Source: Flectonema sp. DT1601
Taxonomy: Eukaryota > Euglenozoa > Diplonemea > Diplonemida > Diplonemidae
Length of the DNA: 64,000 bases
Assembly (NCBI GenBank): GCA_964019425.1
Contig: OZ025800.1
Coordinates: 817,501-881,500 of the forward strand
Direction: 5' to 3'
This document shows, piece after piece, positions 40,901 to 49,513 of this stretch. The notes under the pieces were generated by a model, which saw nothing but the letters and a program-made list of their open reading frames with translations, ran no database searches and had not been told where the DNA came from. The number at the start of each line of letters is the position of its first letter. Position 1 is the first letter of the stretch. A program made the translations under genes and the position numbers.

Positions 40901-42852
40901 GTTGGTGTTGGTTGAATAGTTGGTAACTGTTGCCGTTGATTATTAATTATTGCAATCAGATCATTTTGAGAAAGATTAGTGAGTTCGATATCTTCATTGA
41001 TCGTATTCGGTAGTTCGTAATTAAGTGACGTATAATTACCCCGTTGAGTCTTGATTATGGAAACTAATTCTTCCTGCGAGAGTTCTATCAAACCCTCACT
41101 CGTAACTTTAGTTGATGAATGTGATTGTTGCTGACCAGCAATCAAACACAACAACTCTTTGTGAGAAAGATCTGCAACATCATTACCCTGTTGAGTTCTG
41201 ATTATGGAAAGTAGTTCTTCTTGTGAGAGTTCCATCAAACCCTCACTCGTACCAGGTGATGAATGTGATTGTTGCTGACCAGCAATCAAACACAACAACT
41301 CTTTGTGAGAAAGGTTTGTTATATTCTTGTTACTAATGCTTAGTGTACTTCCTCGTTGATTATTTATGATGTTAAGTAGTTCTTCTTGGGAAAGGTTTGT
41401 GAGATCCTTCTCACTCTCTGTTGGTGTTGGTTGAATAGTTGGTAACTGTTGCCGTTGATTATTAATTATTGCAATCAGATCATTTTGAGAAAGATTAGTG
41501 AGTTCAGTTCCCGCGCTGAAATTGTCGTGTTGAGACAACGTACTCTGAGTAGGATCACAATCTGTTGTTCTTCCACACAACTGTCTTAAGGTGGCTGTTA
41601 TAATATTAATCTCTTCACTTGTTAAGTCGAGTGCAGTACTTTCACTGTCGGTGTTTACTTTGAGTGGATTCTCTTTATTAACGACATCTGATAATACTTT
41701 TATAAGTTGTTGACGTTCTAAAGTATCAAATGTTGTGGAGGAGTCTGCGGTGATCTTATTTTGCTTTGCGAAGGCGAGCAGGGATGTAATTTGTTCTCGT
41801 GTCAGACTATTAGAAATATCATCTGCTGATGAATGTGGACGATCTAAACAATTTAATAATATTAATAAATCTTCACGAGTCACGCAGGTACTAGACTCCG
41901 ACTCAAGTGGTTCATTCTGAAGAGGTTGTGTCTGAAGTGTAGATGATTTGACTCTCGCAAGTAACGCAAATAACTCATCGCCTGTCAAAGTGTCGGGAGA
42001 TGTGTCGACATTTAAGTTTTCGCCATCAGCTGTAAACTCATTCTTGAGTGATAAATCTACTTGTTGGGGAACACTTCGAGCTTTCCTGGTAACAATTCCT
42101 CCTCCCTGACATTTCTGTGAAACAGTCGCAGTAGTTATGTTTGCTGAATTAATTATTTGATGACTTTTCTCGTACTGGTCTGGACAGCAGCTGAGGATTT
42201 CAGAAGGCGACAACAACTCACGTTGAGATGTATTTGATATTACAGAGCTGCATGTTGTTGTTGATTGTTCATCATCAGTAGCAAAGTGGACGTTAGATAT
42301 TACAACTTCAGGATTGTGACCACTAGTACTTGACCCAACTGATGATTGGATATTCTCAATGGAATCCAAAATGTTGAATGTCGGTGCTGTAAATCGTTTT
42401 GGAATTCCAGACTTCTTACGACCAGTTCTCCTTCGGGAAGGGAGGCATGAAAAATCTCCAAAACACGTTTTCTGCGGTTTTTCAATGGAATAACTACCGA
42501 TTCGAGTCACCACAGGACGCGATATCTTCTGCAACTGCGGCTCTGTAAAGTCTCGCAGTGCATCAGATAGCGCACTTGTCAATGTTGTCGATTGTCTACT
42601 CATTGCTTCAATCAAAGAACCCTTTCTGCTATTTCTTTTAAAAGTATGAATTTGTTCTCCATTAATAACAATAACTCCACTGTGTCGCTTCTCAATTGTG
42701 TTACCATTCTGAGTATTGTAAACTTTGTTTGCTTCCATTTCAAGAGAAGAATATATCGTTCGAATACCTCCATTGCCAGTTGTTAATATCATTGGACTGC
42801 TCCAACACAGTCGATCAAACTGACGTTTATCTAACTTAAAAGATCGATCCAT
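37990..42852 (-). CDS. Formin with repeat-expanded N-terminus
   Basis: 1620 residues, single exon. Nucleates and elongates unbranched actin filaments. FH1 (about 985-1110) is a run of proline tracts; FH2 (about 1114-1474) has the expected opening MRTIAWDKI, MNFNQILEAI, the conserved ILAMGNVLN and GSASGFRIGNL, and a lasso/knob layout. A hydrophobic stretch (TVITAAIAVICTSC) lies near residue 1500, then a coiled coil. In place of a recognisable GBD/FH3, residues about 285-860 carry about 20 copies of a leucine-rich motif of the form L[ST]..ELL.II..Q, mostly Gln/Ser/Asn-linked. Part of this array was recently duplicated (40592-40987 and 41111-41506). The leader is 19 nt of pyrimidines after an ACAG at 42872-42873, and the start-codon neighbourhood is duplicated upstream. 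Confidence 0.93.
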   Translation of the reverse strand: MDRSFKLDKRQFDRLCWSSPMILTTGNGGIRTIYSSLEMEANKVYNTQNGNTIEKRHSGVIVINGEQIHTFKRNSRKGSLIEAMSRQSTTLTSALSDALRDFTEPQLQKISRPVVTRIGSYSIEKPQKTCFGDFSCLPSRRRTGRKKSGIPKRFTAPTFNILDSIENIQSSVGSSTSGHNPEVVISNVHFATDDEQSTTTCSSVISNTSQRELLSPSEILSCCPDQYEKSHQIINSANITTATVSQKCQGGGIVTRKARSVPQQVDLSLKNEFTADGENLNVDTSPDTLTGDELFALLARVKSSTLQTQPLQNEPLESESSTCVTREDLLILLNCLDRPHSSADDISNSLTREQITSLLAFAKQNKITADSSTTFDTLERQQLIKVLSDVVNKENPLKVNTDSESTALDLTSEEINIITATLRQLCGRTTDCDPTQSTLSQHDNFSAGTELTNLSQNDLIAIINNQRQQLPTIQPTPTESEKDLTNLSQEELLNIINNQRGSTLSISNKNITNLSHKELLCLIAGQQQSHSSPGTSEGLMELSQEELLSIIRTQQGNDVADLSHKELLCLIAGQQQSHSSTKVTSEGLIELSQEELVSIIKTQRGNYTSLNYELPNTINEDIELTNLSQNDLIAIINNQRQQLPTIQPTPTESEKDLTNLSQEELLNIINNQRGSTLSINNKNITNLSHKELLCLIAGQQQSHSSPGTSEGLMELSQEELLSIIRTQQGNDVADLSHKELLCLIAGQQQSHSSTRGNVDKLTKLSREDLINIKKNRQEIETLPHSTTFEAFHQTDRQDDELGTLSRMELVTIIDDQRGVLRRHVPSIDNKQIEDLPHSELLCIIASQQRELLHMVPDKEESIADSEGSSKELLVMVQRQQTAFERLKEVPNEGCEDIVSALTSQQQMLREMFNNKADQQPDVVEAMRQSNLLLSFYTSRSKEGSVQNDMQNGPSLACWMSPSESLTEPVMSQKSEMPIPVVPAPPPIASVALPPPVSSGQIPAVASAVVRPPPPPVVPAPHLVAPPPPVVSAPHLVAPPPPTGVAKIATPPLPPQSKALKAPPPPGVPTAPPPPPPPGGKGAVPPPPGGGGPPPPPPPGGKIPPPPPPMGMAKGPKGPKMRTIAWDKIKAAQVANSLWGKGKSIEVLNHSTTELLTESFRIEAKTGRKKSDGSTKMPEKKKILDANRQQALGIVMSVLKMNFNQILEAIIEYDDDTLDNDGLHRLFSVLPNDDEQKKLATVPESDITSYAEIEQFCWKLIKIKNLRDKLQCWMYSSKHKQLVSDLKRSVQESNSAYNAALTHIGLESILMTILAMGNVLNKSSFHGSASGFRIGNLSDTLTSVKSSNGMLTLFDLLVAHCKTSAPELLNTPKELIPLLEYGCSHGVTDYLSHHAEMIAGVRLISSQLNDDDCDALFSSKFTLILESATRDVASIEILLNELQQRQQQVSEWFGEPANFDEVLFFRNLVSFLKSFEVHSRESLPTRTPPSKLSPTVITAAIAVICTSCGSRVVAHRKLVIRSAALVSASSSGWSQSSSADNGFRNELSVMENELTRLRKVRRDVDRELLEVESSLSGDDLLVEQQQLQIKDTSNSSKCGEWLGSVVKSTDSPVQTISDPDI
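40592..41506 (-). repeat. Recent 519-bp tandem duplication inside the formin gene
   Basis: 40592-40987 and 41111-41506 (about 395 bp each, offset 519 bp, a multiple of three) are almost identical, with only two or three differences found by eye. At protein level about 131 residues repeat with one Ser/Asn change. The frame is kept. Confidence 0.9.
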
Positions 42853-42993
42853 TTGGAGGGAGGGGAGAAGACTGTTTGATTAGGTTCATACGAATATAAA
42901 TCTCTGTATTGTATCAGAGCTCAATAATAAAATTAAAAAAACTCATGACACAAGTGACTGATCGATCCATTTGGAGGGAAGGGAGGGGAAGAC
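42843..42993 (-). repeat. Duplicated start-codon context upstream of formin
   Basis: The pyrimidine tract, CCAAATGGATCGATC and its flank occur at 42843-42872 and again at 42961-42994, about 119 bases apart. The upstream copy would start MDRS, like formin, then stop after 18 codons. Confidence 0.7.
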
Positions 42994-43143
42994 GGCTTTC
43001 ATAAAGTAATTAAAATTAAAATCTAAACATTTATATTATCCAAAATTGAAATAACACAACAGAAGATGGTGTAAATGAACCCTAACTACGACACTCCTGA
43101 TAAGAAAGTGTGTCAATTCAAAATCAAAGAAAAAGAGGAACAA

Positions 43144-46100
43144 TCACTTCCCAGTATTACACAGTAATCCCGTGTGCATCATCTTTCTCGCAGCTTTTGC
43201 GATTGACTTGCCGTCTGATCCGCCTTCTGGTACCAGTAGATCACCCGATATTAAAGTAGTGCTTGCAGCTGGTGCATGTCGGGGTGGTACTTTCTGTACT
43301 GATGGAACTCGTTTAAGTGCAGCAGCACGCAAAACATTATTAAATGCGAGTGATGTCGTTTTTGGAAGAATTGGAGGGGCGGGTGTTGATGATGTTCTGG
43401 AATCACGAAGTTTAGCTGCAAGTGATTTTAAAAGACTTTGATCCTCTCCCATCAAATCTTCTATTCCTTCTGACTCTACTTTCGGAATTGATAACGACAA
43501 GTGAGGAGGAACATCTCTCAGAAATGATCTCAAAGATCCATGTAATCTCATAAATAAATTAGTAGCGTCTTCAAAACATCGATCAACTAACGTAGCTGTG
43601 GTGGTTGTTAATGTTTTAATTGCTTCTTCTCTATCTGCGAGTGAAATATGATTGCTGCCGAATATCGAGGATGACCTCCTCGACTTCTGAGTAGCTAACA
43701 AAGGACGAGATGCTACCTGAATCGCTTCAGATAATTCTTGTTGAAGTGAATGGTACCAAACAGGTGAACTTTTTCGGTCACCACAAATGCTGTCGACGAG
43801 GCACCAGACTTGTGAATCTTGAAGACTGGTGTCTGAGATTTGCTCTGGTTCAGGATCATCACCGTTGTGATCAATTACTTGCATGGCATCTTCATTCGTC
43901 TTCTCACATAGATGTTGAAGAAGTTGAATCTTCTTTTGTTGAAAAGATGTTCTTCTTTCTAATTTTCTTACTTTTATTTGAGCATCTTCCAATTTTCCGA
44001 CAAGTTTCTGTGCCATGGATCCTCCCTGAATCTTCGCATTCTTACCGAGTTCTTCGAGCAGATAGTCTCGTTGTTCTTTTAACTCATCACGTTCTAACAT
44101 TAGTTGTTGTAATTGTGTTGTTAAACCAGCGCATTGTTTGCGAAGGGATTCCTTTGCTTTGGTTACACGTTCTATTTTAGTATGTGTGTGTTTCATTATG
44201 GTATCCATCTTCTGTTTCTTATTCAAGACGGCTTCATTTCGTTCCGTAAGCTGATGGGTTAAGATAGCTACTTCTTTACGTAATCTGGTGCGTTCTGGAA
44301 TTGTCGATTTTAAGGCTGACTTTAGGTTGCTCACAGTCTGAAATAATTTTTGAATCGGTTCCTCACCAGTCTCCGATGCGAATATTGATTTTTGTCTTTG
44401 TCCGCTACCTTGTAAAGGAGTAACAGGGGATATCGATTGTTTCTTTATACGTGAAGAGGTACTTCTCCTGGCAGTCACCGACCGAACTGAAGAAGTGGAA
44501 GTAATCCTTCGCCTAAGCGGTGATGTTAATTTTGCTAATGTAGACCCGGGTGTGACTGGTTCTATTGGAGGCTCTTTATGAGGCTCAGCAAATGGGATAT
44601 ATTCTTCTTGTGGTTCTACATTTTCAAAGGCTGATTTGGAAATACTCTTACGAGTGTGATTGCTATTGAGTTTATTTATTGTGAAAGTATTTCTACGAGT
44701 ATCAGCACCAGAGAGTGGACTGTCACGACTCCCTTCTGAGTCAGTTACACCGTCTGATGCAAATGTCGGAGATCGAACTGTGCTACTCTGTCGTTTTTTA
44801 AGCGCCGATTTCATCGGAAATTTCGTAAACGATTTTAAATTTCTAAGTGACCAACCAACCCCTTGCAATGAATCGCCTCTGGAGTCAGCTATCGAATTCT
44901 TATTAGTTCTTCGAATTAATTCGGGTTCGGAATCTTTTGTAGATTTTCGACCACCAGGGACCTTTGACCCGTAATACATAACATCGTTTTGTATTTTAAA
45001 GTTCGAACCTTCTTCCGGTAAATTAAAAGTTGTTTTAAAACGCTGAGGTTGCATATGTTCAGGAAGTAACCCCGTTGAGGCTATCCTAATTATGTCTTCC
45101 TCTGTTACTTCTGGTTCTTTCTGTAGTAGTGTTGTAGAGATACTCTTTGGACCAAAGGACTCAAGTTTTCGACTTCCACCAGACATCTGGTGGTGTCTTT
45201 TTGCCGATAAGTTTATATTATTAACAACGACACTGGTGCAGGCCTCCGTAAGCTTCGACATTTCGTATTCAGGTGATTCCGACTGAGCAGCAAGAATTGG
45301 AAAAGGAAATGAAGATGACGGAGGAGTTATCTGTAGTGCAAGAGCTGTTTCTGCAGCTGTGGTGCACAACGGGACTTTAAAAACAGTCATCTTATCTGGT
45401 GCTCGCAGTGTTGGTCTTGCCGCATGCTGCCATGCATTTGGAGAATTCGGAGGATCACTTTTTTCAGGATGTGTTTTCCGATTTGTTTTTGAATCATCGA
45501 TTGGTTGCGTTGATTTCGAAATTTGCTTTTCTTTTATTTTCTTCACAACAGTCTTTTGATCATTCTGCATACTTGCCATAGTACTGGTGGAGATATTCAA
45601 GTTCTGCAACACGTTGTTGTTATGAACAGATGCCCTTTTTCTTAAAAAACTCGGAAGGCTCTCCACTGCCACCGACCGACTACTAATTTCTGTTTGCTGA
45701 CTAACACTACTGCAGTGTGACGCGTATGAATCGCTCAAAGTTAATCCCAATAATGCATCAAATGTTTCTTCTGCGGCTGCCATTGCCTCGTTGTAAGATG
45801 CTTCTAATCTAGAATAGTCAGCATCACAATCACCATAACTCATACCTTTAAAGATATTTAACTGATCTGTGTACGTACATTCGACAGATCTGAGAGTAAA
45901 GTCTCTGAATAAGTCACTGAGGATGATTTGATTTTTCTTTGATGAGATGGGATCCGGTGGTTTAATTATCTCAACAGGAGATTGATTAGATGAGTCAGAA
46001 CTATGATAAGATACACTCAGGGGTGTTGATGCCAATGAACCCAAAGCAGCTCGAATAGCATGACTGCTACTGTCTGATGATTGGTAGTCTTCCATTTCTC

Positions 46101-46449
46101 GATTTGGTAATTTTGTATTCTGAGCTACTTCAAAAGATTCAGCCACACCTCTGTAATACTTCTCTTCATCAGTTGATGTACAGTCAAGTAATCGTGGTTG
46201 TAGCATCACCTTTCTCATAAATCCACTACTCTCAGATGCTGAGGCGACTTTATCCCATTCACATATTGTTTGTAGACCAACAGTTCTCTTGCTGTTTCTC
46301 CTTTTGAGTTTTTTCTTTTTTATTTGTTTTCCTGAATGATGATTTCCTACTATAACTTTACATCCAGATCCAGAACTGTTCCCCCCATCATGTTGATGTA
46401 GTTTTTTATAAGTTATCATTACATCTTCAAATTGATTGCAAGTAGTCAT
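43144..46449 (-). CDS. Large Ser-rich protein with central coiled coil, unrecognised
   Basis: 1101 residues, single exon. Long Ser/Thr-rich, presumably disordered segments, with two basic clusters (KKKKLKRRNSKR near residue 45; SPLRRRITSTSSVRS near 660), then a coiled coil at about 720-870 (heptads such as LRKEVAILTHQLTERNEAV and LMLERDELKEQRDYLLEEL), and a C-terminal helical part (about 900-1050). I do not recognise a family. The layout suits a cytoskeletal, centriolar or flagellar scaffold; that is a guess from composition. The leader after AG 46482-46483 is 32 nt and contains an ATG-TGA start-stop. The gene ends 292 bases before the formin start. Confidence 0.75.
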   Translation of the reverse strand: MTTCNQFEDVMITYKKLHQHDGGNSSGSGCKVIVGNHHSGKQIKKKKLKRRNSKRTVGLQTICEWDKVASASESSGFMRKVMLQPRLLDCTSTDEEKYYRGVAESFEVAQNTKLPNREMEDYQSSDSSSHAIRAALGSLASTPLSVSYHSSDSSNQSPVEIIKPPDPISSKKNQIILSDLFRDFTLRSVECTYTDQLNIFKGMSYGDCDADYSRLEASYNEAMAAAEETFDALLGLTLSDSYASHCSSVSQQTEISSRSVAVESLPSFLRKRASVHNNNVLQNLNISTSTMASMQNDQKTVVKKIKEKQISKSTQPIDDSKTNRKTHPEKSDPPNSPNAWQHAARPTLRAPDKMTVFKVPLCTTAAETALALQITPPSSSFPFPILAAQSESPEYEMSKLTEACTSVVVNNINLSAKRHHQMSGGSRKLESFGPKSISTTLLQKEPEVTEEDIIRIASTGLLPEHMQPQRFKTTFNLPEEGSNFKIQNDVMYYGSKVPGGRKSTKDSEPELIRRTNKNSIADSRGDSLQGVGWSLRNLKSFTKFPMKSALKKRQSSTVRSPTFASDGVTDSEGSRDSPLSGADTRRNTFTINKLNSNHTRKSISKSAFENVEPQEEYIPFAEPHKEPPIEPVTPGSTLAKLTSPLRRRITSTSSVRSVTARRSTSSRIKKQSISPVTPLQGSGQRQKSIFASETGEEPIQKLFQTVSNLKSALKSTIPERTRLRKEVAILTHQLTERNEAVLNKKQKMDTIMKHTHTKIERVTKAKESLRKQCAGLTTQLQQLMLERDELKEQRDYLLEELGKNAKIQGGSMAQKLVGKLEDAQIKVRKLERRTSFQQKKIQLLQHLCEKTNEDAMQVIDHNGDDPEPEQISDTSLQDSQVWCLVDSICGDRKSSPVWYHSLQQELSEAIQVASRPLLATQKSRRSSSIFGSNHISLADREEAIKTLTTTTATLVDRCFEDATNLFMRLHGSLRSFLRDVPPHLSLSIPKVESEGIEDLMGEDQSLLKSLAAKLRDSRTSSTPAPPILPKTTSLAFNNVLRAAALKRVPSVQKVPPRHAPAASTTLISGDLLVPEGGSDGKSIAKAARKMMHTGLLCNTGK

Positions 46450-46464
46450 ATTTAGATCGCGTGT

Positions 46465-46470
46465 TCACAT
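46465..46470 (-). promoter_or_regulatory. Start-stop element (ATG-TGA) in the coiled-coil gene leader
   Basis: ATG immediately followed by TGA, 15 bases before the main ATG, after the predicted acceptor (TTTCTTCCAACAG). Start-stops stall initiating ribosomes in other eukaryotes. Confidence 0.5.
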
Positions 46471-46609
46471 TTGTGGTCAGACTGTTGGAAGAAATTTCAA
46501 TAAAATAGAATCTGACTAAAGGTCAGGTTTGTGGTACAAGACAAGTGTCCTCATTCCCTCCGGGATTGACATTTGCAGTTTGTTTTTAGTTAATTTATAT
46601 TTTATTTAT

Positions 46610-47887
46610 TTATTTTTTATTGAGTGCTGTATGACTTTTTCTGACAATTTGTTCTAAGATTTCAGACCTTCCAAGCTTACCCATCATTTTATTAAAACCG
46701 TTCGCTATAGCAGTTGCTTTCTCGTATTCTCCGGCAGCGCGGTATAACTTAGCGAGAGACTCATATGGTCGCTTATTATTAATAACACCGTCTTGCATTC
46801 CTTGAGAGAATGCAGCTTCCGCGATATCTATATATTTTTGAGTATCAGATCCACTTGATATTTTCATCGCAACCGAATCAATGAATATCGAATACGTTCT
46901 GTATGTGGGAGATAGTTTCTGTGATAGTATTTTTTTATATTGTCTGGAAACGTTCTCGAAATCACCATTTCTAGAATAGCCAATCATAAGTAGATGATGT
47001 ACTTCGAGAGAAGGTATTAATTTTTCACTTAAAATCATGTCATAAGCGTTCTCCAGTTTGTTTACTAGGTCTCTTGAATCCAAGCTACCTCGTTCACATC
47101 CCTGAATGTATGTTGAGAAACAAATTAAATCCGACATCTTATCAATGCAGGTTTTACGCAACCATTTTTCAGCCAAGTCAAACATATCGTGTCTGACGTA
47201 CATTGATATAACAGCGTGGTAGCTGGATATGGTCGGTAGTTCACCTGATTTTTCAAATTCTGAAATAATCAACTCCACCGTCTTTGGACAACTACAAGAC
47301 AACAATGAATTATAAGTAACATGATCAGGTGCTATTCCTATGTCAGACATTTGGGATAAAATATATTCTTTAAGTTGCATTGCAGAGTCTGTTGTGTCTT
47401 GTTTTGATTTTGATAGCAGTTGTTGAACACCCTTCAGTGCTGTGTTGAAGGTAATCAAGTCGGGTTGAATTAGTTCAGCTTTCATTTCAGAGAATGTTTT
47501 TTTAACGGCTTGAGTGATGTTAGAGGGATGTGAATTTAGTATTCTTGATATCAGTATTGAATTGAATAGGGTCGGGTCTCGTTCTTTTGATGTTTCTCTC
47601 AGTTTTTTTGAAGACTCAAAAAGCTCTTCTGAGGTTTGAAGTAATCCGATCTTCCCAAGAGTTGTTATTGCTACGGATATCGTTTGTTCACCAACATCAT
47701 GGTTGGTTTTTCTCATTGTTTGTAAAGCATTTTCCACCTGAATCTTCATTCTCATTTGAGTCTTGTTGTCTGTTGCTCTCATTTTACGTGCGTGTGCAAA
47801 CTGTTTTCGCAACAACGATGCAGTGTCCTTATCCCTTATCCGCCGGTGCATCGGTCGATCTGCGAGCACGACTCCCCGGCGTAACAT
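46610..47887 (-). CDS. Pentatricopeptide repeat (PPR) protein, probably mitochondrial
   Basis: 425 residues. The N-terminus (MLRRGVVLADRPMHRRIRD) is basic and free of acidic runs, as in mitochondrial presequences. From about 110 onward the sequence is a series of 35-residue helix pairs: DPTLFNSILISR, DLITFNTALKGVQ, DHVTYNSLLSC, TISSYHAVISMYV, SLEVHHLLMIGYSRNGD, TYRTYSIFIDSV and a final ESLAKLYRAAGEYEKA. PPR proteins bind organelle RNA in a sequence-guided way and act in processing or translation. The target cannot be told by eye. A pyrimidine-rich acceptor (CTTTCCTTCACCAG, AG 47909-47910) gives a 21-nt leader that holds a three-codon upstream ORF. Confidence 0.88.
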   Translation of the reverse strand: MLRRGVVLADRPMHRRIRDKDTASLLRKQFAHARKMRATDNKTQMRMKIQVENALQTMRKTNHDVGEQTISVAITTLGKIGLLQTSEELFESSKKLRETSKERDPTLFNSILISRILNSHPSNITQAVKKTFSEMKAELIQPDLITFNTALKGVQQLLSKSKQDTTDSAMQLKEYILSQMSDIGIAPDHVTYNSLLSCSCPKTVELIISEFEKSGELPTISSYHAVISMYVRHDMFDLAEKWLRKTCIDKMSDLICFSTYIQGCERGSLDSRDLVNKLENAYDMILSEKLIPSLEVHHLLMIGYSRNGDFENVSRQYKKILSQKLSPTYRTYSIFIDSVAMKISSGSDTQKYIDIAEAAFSQGMQDGVINNKRPYESLAKLYRAAGEYEKATAIANGFNKMMGKLGRSEILEQIVRKSHTALNKK

Positions 47888-47895
47888 TTCAATTG

Positions 47896-47907
47896 CTATG
47901 ATAACAT
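47896..47907 (-). promoter_or_regulatory. Short upstream ORF in the PPR gene leader
   Basis: ATG-TTA-TCA-TAG begins one base after the predicted splice site and ends 8 bases before the main ATG. So close to the cap, it may be skipped unless a spliced leader is added. Confidence 0.5.
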
Positions 47908-47910
47908 TCT

Positions 47911-48353
47911 GGTGAAGGAAAGGATGAAAGACTGCAATAATGTGATCATCAATTTAACAGTTATTGTCGTCAGTCTTCTGTACAACCTGTTGCTAGACAT
48001 TCAGCACTCAGAATACTTGGGATGAAAACCTTATTTTATTCAGTTAGGTAGTACGAACACCAACCACATAATTCTACTCGAATAAGTAACTAAGAAGACA
48101 CAGGATAGAGTCTTCTGGAGTCTCCAATACGATCACCTTTATATCTTTGCAAACAGTACAGAAGAGTAATGAATGTCTTCCAGCTACCCGCAGGTATAAA
48201 ATAGGTTTTAGCTTTGAAGACTTCACCTACAGAGATAGACTATGTGCTCATGATGTCAGCTATCTTTAACTACTGTGTGAGATACACAGCGCCCTGTCAT
48301 ACAGCGCCCTGTCATACAGTGTTATAATATCTAATGTAGTGTACAAAAGGGTT
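47911..48353. other. Spacer with a 15-bp tandem pair
   Basis: About 440 bases between the PPR gene and its upstream neighbour. Contains two perfect copies of acagcgccctgtcat (48286-48300, 48301-48315) and part of a third; the unit is itself a weak palindrome (ACAGcgccCTGT). Otherwise 3'-UTR-like sequence. Confidence 0.6.
48286..48319 (+). repeat. 15-bp perfect tandem duplication
   Basis: Two exact units plus four bases; each has ACAG/CTGT arms around GCGCC, so each copy can fold. Confidence 0.85.
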
Positions 48354-49238
48354 CTAACTTCTATGACGACCTCTGCCGCTGACAGAACCAGTGTCAATAT
48401 TACCAAACTTCCCAACAAGGTCCCTCTTCGCTACACCACCTGTCCAGGTGGATTCCTCCGATAGCGCTTCGTATTCTGCTTCCTTAATATATTCATCAAT
48501 AACTGAAGGACCAGTTCGTTCCGCTTTAGTTTCTGCTTTTCTGTTTTTAGGCTGCCTAATAGGTTTGCGCTTAGGTGCGGCAGGGTGGTCGGGACCCTTT
48601 TCACCAGGGTCACCCCACTTGTCTTCACTCATCTCATAAAACCACGGCTTGTCAGGGTTTGCTGGCTCTGCAGTAGATATATTCTTCTTTTGTTTGCGAA
48701 GGTTGTCAGCAAGCTGCTGAAGTTCTACGACAGTATTGTTTTTAATCCTACCGTGAATTAAAAGAGACATGTCAAGCATTTGAGTTGCCATTCTTCTTAC
48801 AGTGGTGCTACTCATATCCTTTGCATCATCTTCATGAGTGTTTGGTAAATAAAAATTATAAACTGGTTGTGAGACAGCAGGTCGGAGAAGTAACTCTTTT
48901 CCATTAAGAACATGTCTTGACCTGAAGAACTTAGCTAACGCCTCGTCCTGTCCAGGGGCAAAGACAAGAGATGCACTGCCGAGTGATTTTCCCGCAGCAA
49001 GTCTGATCATTTCATTGGTTCCGTTTCTGCTTCTTGGATCTTTGTCAAGCTGCAGGTCAGTTGTTTTAACAAAGGCATCCAAATACGATTGAAGCATTGT
49101 TTGAGTTACACTCCAGTGAATGTTTTCAATATTAGCATGGACTTCACCAACTCTATCTCCGTACATTCTCCATACCTGAATCATATTACCCGCCACAGCT
49201 TCATAACCAAAACACTTACATAACGTTCGCCTCAACAT
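48354..49238 (-). CDS. Unrecognised 294-residue protein
   Basis: 294 residues, single exon, with a textbook acceptor (GTTCTTCACTTCTACAG, AG 49251-49252) and a 12-nt leader. The first half is globular and helical (QTMLQSYLDAFVKTTDLQL, EMIRLAAGKSLGSASLVF); the second is charged and Pro/Lys-rich, with DKPWFYEMSEDKWGDPGEKG and PKRKPIRQPKNRKAETKAER, ending in Gly/Arg. The start MLRRTLCKCF could be a short mitochondrial presequence. Composition and its PPR neighbour would fit a lineage-specific mitochondrial ribosome or RNA-handling protein, but I recognise no domain and that is a guess. Confidence 0.72.
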   Translation of the reverse strand: MLRRTLCKCFGYEAVAGNMIQVWRMYGDRVGEVHANIENIHWSVTQTMLQSYLDAFVKTTDLQLDKDPRSRNGTNEMIRLAAGKSLGSASLVFAPGQDEALAKFFRSRHVLNGKELLLRPAVSQPVYNFYLPNTHEDDAKDMSSTTVRRMATQMLDMSLLIHGRIKNNTVVELQQLADNLRKQKKNISTAEPANPDKPWFYEMSEDKWGDPGEKGPDHPAAPKRKPIRQPKNRKAETKAERTGPSVIDEYIKEAEYEALSEESTWTGGVAKRDLVGKFGNIDTGSVSGRGRHRS

Positions 49239-49513
49239 ATCAAATAAAGTCTGTAGAAGTGAAGAACATCTAAATTAATTATAAACAACCTATCTCACAG
49301 GAAATCATAAAAAGTATCATTGTATTCTTATTATTTAATAAGTAGACGATAGTAGAACGTTCTTAGTATTAGACTGTGGTATCGCCATCACTGGCAACCT
49401 ATTGTTGGGTAATAGCATTAGAATATGAACTGAAATAAACATAAGAGAGAATACATTGCAAAATGACAGACAAGTGTGCAGTGTAAATATGTGAACGCTG
49501 ATAATCAGAATAT

